Shown: positions 7,268 through 13,560 of the stretch, one piece after another
Numbering within the stretch: the first letter of the stretch is position 1
How the letters are laid out: every line of letters starts with the position of its first letter
Assembly (NCBI GenBank): GCA_021203425.1
Contig: JAJQBF010000211.1
Location: 1-13,560, forward strand
Source: Clostridiales bacterium
Lineage (GTDB): Bacteria; Bacillota; Clostridia; Lachnospirales; CAG-274
Length of the DNA: 13,560 nt
Direction of reading: 5' to 3'
The notes under the pieces: generated by a model
The model's input: the letters and a program-made list of their open reading frames with translations, nothing else
What the model was told of the DNA's origin: nothing
Database searches by the model: none
Translations under genes and position numbers: made by a program

Positions 7268-7984
7268 TTAATACCAATCGTGTTTTTCGTTTCTGTCAAG
7301 TGCGTTAATCTGTTCCATTTCCTCATCGGTAAGCTCAAAACCGAACAGGTCGAGGTTTTCTCTTATATGGTCGGGGTTTGATGAACCGGGAATTACCACA
7401 ACGCCTTTCTGCAGGTTCCAACGGAGAATAACCTGTGCTGAGGTGACATTGTGAGCCGCTGCAATTGCCGAAATTGTTTCATCGGACAAAAGCTCCGCTG
7501 TGTAGCCTCTGCCGCCGAAGGGATACCAACCCTGAACAACTATGCTCAAGCCTTGAATAAAGGGTATAACGTCATTCTCCTGATAATAGGGGTGGATTTC
7601 GTTCTGCACAAGTGCCGGGGTAATTGTTACTTGGGGCAGAAATTCCGTAAGCTCTTCAACATACCAGTTTGACAAGCCTATAGAGCGGATTTTTCCCTCG
7701 GCAACGACCTGTTCCATAGCCTTATAGGCTTCAACGTCATTAGTGCTGGGGTGGTGAAGAAGCATCATATCAATATAGTCAAGCCCCCTCTTTTCGAGAG
7801 CTTCATCTATTGCCTCCGCCGCATTGCTGTATTGATTGGGATAGAGCTTTGTTATCACGAATATCTCTTCTCTCGGTACGTCCGATTCCCTTACCGCCTT
7901 TCCTACTGCCGCTTCATTGCCGTACATATAGGCAATGTCAATAAGCCTTCCTCCGGCTTCAAGTAAAGCTACTATAGAAACCGC
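7268..7984 (-). pseudogene. aldo/keto reductase domain, C-terminal part of the fusion after an in-frame TGA
   Basis: This is the same reading frame as the upstream dockerin-flavodoxin segment, separated only by TGA at 7985-7987. It encodes nearly the whole (beta/alpha)8 aldo/keto reductase. Using fusion numbering (TGA as 310), the catalytic tetrad is intact: Asp326 in RLIDIA, Tyr331 in YMYGNE, Lys356 in VITKLYP and His387 in LLHHP. NADPH-binding elements VIPGSS and the nearby NPDHIRENLD are also present. An internal ATG at 7927 would give a 219-residue protein lacking the first beta strand and Asp326, so independent translation is unlikely to yield a working enzyme. The normal product would be a 548-residue fusion reducing carbonyls with NAD(P)H. 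The TGA is either a point nonsense mutation, a sequence error, or a recoded codon; the rest of the frame shows no decay. Confidence 0.75.
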
Positions 7985-8914
7985 TCATTCTTCGTCCGAA
8001 AGGCTGTATGTTCCCAAGCCCATAATAGGCATTTCATAACCGCTGTTTAATAATATCGTTTTGCTTTCAAAATCAAATTCGCCCACTGTTTTTACCTCGC
8101 TTATATTAAGATTCAGACTGTTTACCCATTCCATAACCTCATCGCTCGAAGTGCCCGAGGCAAATCTTCTTCCGTCTATCCAAGCTGTGCTGTCGGAGCA
8201 AAGACTGTGTAAATTTGTGTCACTGCTGCCTATGCCGCTTGAGTGGGATGTGCAGAATGGAACAATTGTTTTTCCGCTGAAATCATGGCTTTCCAAAAAT
8301 GTGCTTATATTCCTCGGTGCCTGACCATGCCAAATGGGGTAGCCAATGAAAACAATGCCATATTGAGACATATCTTCCACTGATCCCGAGATTTCGGGAC
8401 GTGCGGAACTGTCATTTTGCTCCTTTGTTGTTCTTGAACTTGAATCGGTGTAATCCAAGTCCCCATCTGTATAAGGGTCTGCGGCAATTATTTCATATAA
8501 ATCAGCAGAAGTGCCGCCGCTTATATATTCCGCAATCTGCTCCGTTGTTCCCATACAGGAGAAATAAGCCACCAAAGCATTTGTTTTTAACCCGGTATCG
8601 TCTGAATCTGTGTTTTCATCTGAACCGGTATCTTCACTGCCGCTTTCCGCCGGAAATACATAAGCAGAATTTAAAACCTTCATAAGTGTCATAGCGGCAT
8701 CACTTGCCGTAAGATTCCCGTCACCGTCAACATCTGCATATTTATCATCAATATTCATCTGAAAGTCTGAATTTAATACTTTATTCAAAACCACAGCCGA
8801 ATCATTTGCGGTAAGTATGCCGTTATTGTCCGCATCGCCGTATATAGGCTCTGCAAAAACAGCCGTTGTTAAAAGAATAAGTGCTGTTATAAAGCTGAAA
8901 ATTGTCTTTTTCAT
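7985..8914 (-). CDS. exported dockerin + flavodoxin protein, N-terminal part of an aldo/keto reductase fusion
   Basis: Residues 1-21 are a signal peptide (KK, hydrophobic core, VFA cleavage). A type I dockerin follows with two calcium-binding F-hand repeats, DADNNGILTANDS at 27-39 and DVDGDGNLTASDA at 61-73, each followed by an LNKVL or LMKVL helix. After an acidic Ser/Asp/Thr linker (90-109) comes a flavodoxin domain at about 112-270. Its FMN-phosphate loop is YFSCMGTTEQIA (118-128), and FIGYPIWHG (189-197) and TFLESHDFSGKTIVPF (205-220) are typical of clostridial flavodoxin-like proteins. Residues 285-309 are the first strand of an aldo/keto reductase (MPIMGLGTYSLSDEE), cut by TGA. AGGAGG at 8922-8927 overlaps the end of the upstream 75-residue gene. 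An extracellular location for a flavin/NADPH protein is odd; anchoring to a cohesin scaffold is implied by the dockerin but unproven. Confidence 0.82.
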   Translation of the reverse strand: MKKTIFSFITALILLTTAVFAEPIYGDADNNGILTANDSAVVLNKVLNSDFQMNIDDKYADVDGDGNLTASDAAMTLMKVLNSAYVFPAESGSEDTGSDENTDSDDTGLKTNALVAYFSCMGTTEQIAEYISGGTSADLYEIIAADPYTDGDLDYTDSSSRTTKEQNDSSARPEISGSVEDMSQYGIVFIGYPIWHGQAPRNISTFLESHDFSGKTIVPFCTSHSSGIGSSDTNLHSLCSDSTAWIDGRRFASGTSSDEVMEWVNSLNLNISEVKTVGEFDFESKTILLNSGYEMPIMGLGTYSLSDEE

Positions 8915-8927
8915 TCTAAACCCTCCT

Positions 8928-9155
8928 TTATAATTCTTTCAGTCTGTAAATCAGAAAATCAAGACAGTCAATGCGTTTTTGCTCTCTGTGAAGAGAACCA
9001 AGCAGAGAATCTCTGTGACGAGCTAAAATTTTAAGTGTTTCCGGAACTTTCTTTTCCCCGATACAGCTCATACATTTTTCCGTTGTTTCCTTATTACAGC
9101 CTGCATCAATCAAATTTTGATAAATGCTTCCGTAAAAATCATTTGCTTCTGCCAT
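8928..9155 (-). CDS. small cysteine-containing helical protein, function unknown
   Basis: A 75-residue cytosolic protein with no signal peptide or membrane segment. It appears mostly helical, with Cys20 and a CMSC pair (28 and 31) plus Cys63. The second half (KILARHRDSLLGSLHREQKRIDCLDFLIYRL) looks like a long amphipathic helix or coiled coil. Similar short proteins are, from memory, common in Clostridia beside flavodoxin or oxidoreductase genes, but no function is established. The cysteines could bind metal or sense redox state. A GGTGAGG ribosome site lies at 9160-9166, and the stop codon directly abuts the ribosome site of the dockerin-flavodoxin fusion, so the two form one operon from the promoter at 9190-9218. 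Confidence 0.7.
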   Translation of the reverse strand: MAEANDFYGSIYQNLIDAGCNKETTEKCMSCIGEKKVPETLKILARHRDSLLGSLHREQKRIDCLDFLIYRLKEL

Positions 9156-9189
9156 TTTTCCTCACCCTTTCTCTTTCTGGATTACTTTA

Positions 9190-9218
9190 ATTATAATATC
9201 TTACAGTCAACATATCAA
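9190..9218 (-). promoter_or_regulatory. promoter of the 75-residue protein and fusion operon
   Basis: Read on the minus strand, TTGATA (9218-9213) and TATAAT (9195-9190) are separated by exactly 17 bases, a near-consensus sigma-A promoter. It lies about 35 bases before the start at 9155 and points away from the divergent flavodoxin gene. Confidence 0.65.
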
Positions 9219-9240
9219 ATACACATATTATATGGAACCT

Positions 9241-9257
9241 CATACTTGAAAGGTATG
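9241..9257. promoter_or_regulatory. possible operator between the divergent redox genes
   Basis: CATAC (9241-9245) and GTATG (9253-9257) form an inverted repeat around TTGAAAG. It lies between the two divergent promoters, a place suited to a shared regulator. The arms are only five bases and no regulator gene is visible, so this is weak. Confidence 0.25.
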
Positions 9258-9271
9258 GCACAATTTAATGC

Positions 9272-9299
9272 TTTACAGGCATAATTCATTATGTAATAT
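9272..9299 (+). promoter_or_regulatory. promoter of the truncated flavodoxin gene
   Basis: TTTACA (9272-9277) and TAATAT (9294-9299) are 16 bases apart and precede the flavodoxin ATG by about 37 bases. The ribosome site (GAAGG at 9323-9327) is weaker than those of the neighbours. Confidence 0.4.
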
Positions 9300-9335
9300 A
9301 AGCATTTTACATATAAAAGAACGAAGGCAAGCAAA

Positions 9336-9587
9336 ATGAGCAAAATTTTAACAGCATATTTTTCGGCAAGCGGAGTAACAAAAAATGTTGCTTTGAAAAT
9401 CGCAAAGGCAGCGGTCACAGACATTTTCGAAATAGAACCAAAGGAACACTACACAGCCTCGGATTTGGACTGGACAGACAAAAAATCCCGAAACACCATT
9501 GAAATGAATGACCTCTCTTTCCGCCCGGCTATTGCAAAAAACTTTCCAAAAGACCTGTATATTCTGGGTTGGTGCCATACACATTGA
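9336..9587 (+). pseudogene. flavodoxin, 3'-truncated
   Basis: The first 68-69 codons match the N-terminus of a clostridial flavodoxin (about 160-180 residues expected). ILTAYFSASGVTKNVA carries the FMN-phosphate loop (Ser10-Thr15), and the segment EPKEHYTASDLDWTDKKSR is shared in pattern with the flavodoxin domain of the neighbouring fusion (ADPYTDGDLDYTDSSSR), followed by RPAIA at 63-67. From about residue 70 on, the sequence no longer fits flavodoxin: the last 14 codons (PKDLYILGWCHTH) are read on the reverse complement of the ATPase gene. The half containing the isoalloxazine-binding loops is therefore missing, and the product cannot bind FMN normally. The start uses ATG with a modest GAAGG site. 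Confidence 0.85.
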
Positions 9588-11492
9588 ATTCTTTTCCAAA
9601 TACCTGTTTATATTCTCCCTTAGCAGGTTCTATAACCAAAGTAGGTATATTGAAATTTCTCAGATTTGAAATGTATTTGACTTGCCTGAGCCGGTAGAGC
9701 CTGTTACAAAGGTATGTTCCTTCAGTCTTTCTATGTTTAGGTCAACGGTTGTATTTTTATCATCTTTTCCCATATGATAAATATTACCGAGTTTGATTTT
9801 TTTGCCTTCGGCAGATCTGTCTGAAACACTTCTGCCAAATTCAGCCATTTCTCTTACGGAAACACCCGGTATTGATTTATAAGGAATTCCACATTGAATT
9901 GACAGTTCACGGGTGCTTATCATTGTAGCAGCCGTAACATTTGTTGATGCCTCAAGGTCTATGAGAAAATCTTTTGAATAGAAAGAGGGATGTGTAACTT
10001 TTCTGAGATATTCGTTTATGCATTTTACATTTGCATCATTATACCATGAATTTACACATGATGTTTCCAAAGAGGTATTATCTCCGTTCATAATACTCTT
10101 ATATGTACTAGCAGAAACAGAAGCTGTCTCTCTTGAAGGAGATATAAAGTATGCAGCTGTTGACCACATACCGTAATTTTCACAGTCCTTCAGCCTTTTA
10201 ATATGTTCCTCAATTACTTCAAGTAAATTCTTTATTGCTTTATCTTCAAATTTTACAGAAGAAGAACTGCTTGTTGTAGCTGTTGTTCCTACTTGAGTTC
10301 CTTTTTGAGACGAAAAGGCTTCAGATACATTTTTGCCCTCTTGGGTACCTGTTTGTATATTATATGAGCCTGTAGTTGTTTTGCCTTCAGTCTGAGATTT
10401 GGAAGCGTTTCCGAACATATTGCCGCCTAAAACACGGCTTGCCCCTCTTGAAGCTCCTATTAATATACCCCCTATTCGGCTTAAAGCTTGTTTTACGAGG
10501 CCGCTGTCACTTAGTATACCGGTTGAATTATTAAGACCATAATTACCCATAAATCCAAAGCCGGAACCTATGGTGTTAGTTCTGCTTTTGCTTCTTGCAG
10601 TGCTTGTTCCCTTTGTAAAGCTTTGAGTTTTCGAAATACTTTTGCCTATGGTTTTTGTATAGCCATCCAATTCAGACTCGGATACGGATTGGGCATCGGA
10701 ACTTCCCAATGTCAGATCGAAATCTGCAAGAGAAAACAGTTCGGAATACAATTCTTCATAGCCCTGTTTAACCTCTTCAAGATGACTTTCTCCTACCGGA
10801 TTGGAAATAACCATTAGAGCATATTTTTCACCATACATAGTGTCAACCAGCTTTTCTATTCCCTGAACATATTCGGAATTATCGGCATCATCATCTTTTA
10901 AAGAGGGAATACAACTAAGTGAGCTTACGGCATTGCTTCCGTTTTCGGGCAGCACGCTGTTTAAAATTTCCTTATATTTTGATGCAGATATTTCTTCAAG
11001 CTGGTTTCCGGGAAAATTGCCCGTAAAAGCCTTATTGAATGCCCAGGTCACATTTTCTTTGATGTCATTTGTACTTTTTGCACCAAAATAATAATCAATT
11101 TTCCTGCCATCATTTATAATAAACAAAACCAGAGAAATGCCTAAACTGTGGAGAGTGCCGTATATATTGTTTAACTTATCTAATATATTCTCTTTTTTGT
11201 TAAATACAATGCCGTTAAGTTTGAAAAGTTTTACATTATTTTCGATAACTATCTGTTTAACAGAGTTTCCCGGTTTTACTGTGTTATAGTCAGATAAATC
11301 TTCTAAATAATATTTTTTAACATATGTAAGAGCTGACGTTAAGCCGTTGTTTTTAACTTCCTTTCCTGCTGCCGCACGCATCTGATCTTCATAGTTGCTC
11401 TTTTTTGGTTGAGTCTTAAAGTTTTCATTGTATTTTGTTTTTGAATAGTCATATCTGTCTTCTGTCATTTGACTTTTTAATGATTTAGCCAT
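9547..11492 (-). pseudogene. HerA/DUF87-like P-loop ATPase, frameshifted and 3'-truncated
   Basis: The open frame runs 610 codons from the ATG at 11492 (AGGAGG at 11503-11508) to a TGA at 9660. Residues 1-60 are charged. About 60-265 is an alpha/beta N-terminal domain. About 275-410 is Ser/Thr/Gly/Gln-rich low complexity. About 415-590 is a folded segment ending in IKLGNI, LNIERLKEHTFVTG and the Walker A motif GSTGSGKS (598-605). Right after this, TFQI meets a stop. The family sequence resumes in the next frame from 9663 (LRNFNIPTLVIEPAKGEYK, then VFG, GTNP and TGLL), lacking about four residues, so an indel of about 10 bases (or 1) is likely. At 9547 homology ends abruptly at the flavodoxin join; Walker B and the rest of the RecA-like core are gone. 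HerA/DUF87 relatives are hexameric DNA translocases. It follows the dynamin-like gene in one operon. Confidence 0.82.
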
Positions 11493-11507
11493 TGCTTTTA
11501 AGCCTCC

Positions 11508-13039
11508 TTATTTTTCAACTTCTTTCTTGATAGAAACGAGCTGATTGCTGATTGTTTCCAATTTGCCGGAAATTGCCTTTAATGCAGCCTCCTTTTCAGC
11601 CTTATCGGCCAAATCTTTTTTTGATCTGCTCTTGCCGCATTAATTTTACTTTCCTCGACCTTGATTTCCTTTTCAAGAGCTTGAGATATTAAATCAAATT
11701 TTTCTGAAACATTTTCTCTTACCTGAGAAGCATATTTTTTACATATTTCATCTTTTTCATTTTTCATCTTTTTGATAAATTCATTTTTCAGTGCATCTTT
11801 ATACTTTTTGGTTAAGCTCTTTCCGCCTGTTGCTACATGTACAAGTCCGGAAGTAAGGTAAGCGATAAGTGCTAAATCAGAAAGTCCGGGAATAAATGCC
11901 GCTACTAAAATAGCCCATGTAAAACTTGTTATAGAACGTTTAAGCATTTCGCCGAAGCCCATTGTGGCACCAACCATTGCATAAGTTGGACCGCCTATGA
12001 ATGTTCCTAAAATTGTAGAGGTTACCCTACTAAATAGAGAAATATTTTTATTTGACTCTACTCCGCTGACTTCAAATCTGAACCGATCAAGGTTAGAGTA
12101 AAATTTTTCAATATCTCTGCCTATTTGTCTCTGAAGATCATTAATGAATACATCAATATATTTTTTCAATTCAGTATTTGACCATTCAGCCATTTTGTTT
12201 TCAACAAATTGATTCAGTTGGTTAATAACTTCATTTTCTAGAGCTTTTTTTCTTTCCTTTTGTTTAAAAGGATTAATTGTCATATGGTTGTCCAAATTCA
12301 TTTCATCGACATAATTAGGTATTTGGGAACACAGCATATCTATTTGAGTCTTCAACATATCAGATATTTTGTTTTCAAGAACTCCAAGCTCTATATATAG
12401 CTTTTTTTCGATGTTATCCTTATTACTTTTGGCTTCGTTAAGTGCAGGCATAGCGTTTTTAACTTTATTTTCAAGATCTTTGGCTTGGATGTTCAGAGTG
12501 TTTAAATAGCCTTTTATGTGATTATCCTTAACTTCAATTAAGAAGTTCGAGGAACCGTTTATAATAGGTACAAGCTTTTGTTTGCCCTTGTTATTTGTTA
12601 AATAATCGGACAATGCATTTTCAAAGTATATAATACCGCTTTCTTCCAAAGCCCTGTTGTTTCTATGCTGTTTAGCCGTTAAAGCTCCGTAACTGTTTAC
12701 ATAAAAAATTCCATTTTCACCCAAATCAGTTAATTTCCCGAGTTTTCTGTTTCCGAATTTTTTTAATCGCTCTCTTTCATTTTCCGGAATTTGATCTATT
12801 GCGGTGCAAACAAAAAATATATCCTTATATCACATGAAGTGTAGATTATTTTCTATATAATTTACATCATCTTGTCCTGCGAGTTTTGGACAACGCGAAA
12901 CAAATATAACAGCATCGGCATTTTTCAGATATTCCTCAGTGGCCTTTGTTCTTATCTCATTTTCGTTTAAACCGGGAGAATCTATAATCTCCACACCATC
13001 TTTGCACAGTTTAAGGGAAAATTCTACAATCGTTTTACT
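11508..13039 (-). pseudogene. dynamin-like GTPase, middle and C-terminal part (stop codon and frame slip)
   Basis: This continues the GTPase in the same frame after TAA at 13040-13042. It contains the G3 motif DSPG (186-189), LKNADAVIFVSRCP, and a G4-like TAID (245-248) in VCTAIDQIPE, with a TGA at 12830-12832 between HFM and YKDIFFV. From 12724 an open stretch of 381 codons encodes long charged helices typical of a dynamin stalk, then a hydrophobic block at about 500-571 that could insert in membrane, then a basic helical tail. The frame ends at 11579, but a -1 slip at AAAAAAAG (11615-11622) restores 35 more coiled-coil residues ending in KKEVEK and a TAA at 11508, exactly joined to the ATPase ribosome site. 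The restored protein is about 676 residues, normal for bacterial dynamin-like proteins. Confidence 0.8.
11615..11622 (-). other. A7 run with an in-frame A_AAA_AAG slippery heptamer
   Basis: On the minus strand the dynamin-like frame reads CAA AAA AAG. This contains A_AAA_AAG, the heptamer used for -1 frameshifting in E. coli dnaX. A -1 slip here gives GAT TTG GCC and continues for 35 residues to a stop that abuts the next gene. A simple loss of one A from an A8 run explains the same data. No convincing upstream Shine-Dalgarno-like stimulator or strong downstream hairpin was seen. Confidence 0.5.
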
Positions 13040-13537
13040 TTAAGGAACTTCTTTTATAGCGTCTATTTGTTCTTTATCTAAATCTTGAATTGTTACATAG
13101 TCTTCAAGCTCATCTATCTCCAAATCAATAGGGGGTATTTTACCGCTTTTTTGATATTTATGTATATGCTGCATAGCTTTCGGAGCAATATATTCCGTCA
13201 TTTCTTCGGGAAGAGGATTTTTAAAATAAAGCTTTGCACTTGGATGCTCACCGTATTTTATTTCATTTATTACAGCAGTGCAAGGAGTTGAATAAGCCGG
13301 AAGAATTTTATCGCCGAGCAGAGCATTTATCAGAGTACTTTTGCCGTTTTTAAATTCACCTAATACTAATACCTTGAAATTATCATTTTTGAGCTTTTTT
13401 TGCAAATCTAAAAGACTTTGCCCACTTAAATCCATGCCTAGCTCGTTAAGTTCATCTATACATCCTGCCATGTCTATTAAAATGTCTGATAATTCTGACT
13501 TTTTAATCTGCATGTCCTCATAACTTTTTATTGTCAT
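13040..13537 (-). CDS. dynamin-like GTPase, N-terminal part (interrupted)
   Basis: First 165 codons of a bacterial dynamin-family GTPase, a membrane-remodelling enzyme family that hydrolyses GTP on membranes. A helical N-terminus (1-50) leads to VLVLGEFKNGKST with the G1 P-loop at 60-67, then the G2 region TPCTAVINEI with Thr87. TAA at 13040-13042 follows EVP, just before the G3 motif, so this fragment alone lacks G3 and G4 and could not be an active GTPase. The frame continues undisturbed beyond the stop, which argues for a single base change (for example Leu TTA or Tyr TAT to TAA). The start has AGGAGG at 13546-13551 with good spacing; a TAA at 13558-13560 may end an upstream gene of the same operon. 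Confidence 0.8.
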   Translation of the reverse strand: MTIKSYEDMQIKKSELSDILIDMAGCIDELNELGMDLSGQSLLDLQKKLKNDNFKVLVLGEFKNGKSTLINALLGDKILPAYSTPCTAVINEIKYGEHPSAKLYFKNPLPEEMTEYIAPKAMQHIHKYQKSGKIPPIDLEIDELEDYVTIQDLDKEQIDAIKEVP

Positions 13538-13560
13538 AGTTTTTTCCTCCTGTATATTTA

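Noticed and set aside
9348..9599. Minus-strand open frame across the truncated flavodoxin
   Set aside because: It opposes a recognisable flavodoxin N-terminus, has no ribosome site, and its product resembles no known protein. Its right end reads the ATPase remnant in the wrong frame.
7985..12832. Alternative genetic code in which TGA is a sense codon (Gly or Cys)
   Set aside because: TGA would need to be Cys at one site and Gly-like at another. thiE ends with TGA overlapping the next ATG, and TAA also interrupts the GTPase. Mutation or error is more likely.

Overview
The window looks like a piece of a low-to-moderate GC Gram-positive anaerobe of the class Clostridia. The reasons are strong AGGAGG ribosome binding sites, sigma-A type promoters with TATAAT boxes, an LtaS-type sulfatase, a dockerin module, Thr/Glu-rich linkers in a large secreted protein, and clostridial-style flavodoxin and aldo/keto reductase genes. 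No genus can be fixed from the sequence alone. There are no tRNA, rRNA, CRISPR array or transposase genes.

Layout. Bases 38-3292 (+) hold thiE (thiamine phosphate synthase), an LTA-synthase-like membrane sulfatase overlapping thiE by 4 bases, and a ParB/Noc-like gene with its own promoter. A short 40-codon orphan reading frame follows (3341-3463). Bases 3584-5959 (+) encode a 791-residue secreted transglutaminase-like protein with acidic repeats and a duplicated C-terminal beta module, closed by a strong terminator. Bases 6169-7140 (-) encode an alpha/beta hydrolase with a cysteine nucleophile elbow. A GC-rich double hairpin (7213-7266), probably a dispersed repeat, lies next. Bases 7268-9155 (-) form a two-gene operon: a 75-residue cysteine-containing protein, then an exported dockerin + flavodoxin + aldo/keto reductase fusion that carries an in-frame TGA. 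A divergent flavodoxin gene begins at 9336 (+) but is cut off after about 70 residues.

Bases 9547-13537 (-) hold a two-gene operon read right to left: a dynamin-like GTPase, then a HerA/DUF87-like P-loop ATPase. Both are damaged. The GTPase has two in-frame stops and a -1 frame slip at an A7 run. The ATPase has a small indel just after its Walker A motif, and its 3' part is missing. The ATPase and the divergent flavodoxin are truncated head-on at the same point (about 9543-9547), which marks a rearrangement breakpoint or an assembly join.

Two themes stand out. The left and middle parts combine cell-envelope and redox functions (LTA synthase-like enzyme, secreted transglutaminase, exported flavodoxin/AKR fusion). 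The right part looks like a broken membrane-GTPase plus DNA-translocase-type ATPase module, a combination that suggests a defence or mobile-element function; this is inference. All genes left of 7268 are intact, whereas nearly everything to the right carries a lesion, so this side is either decaying accessory DNA or lower-quality sequence.
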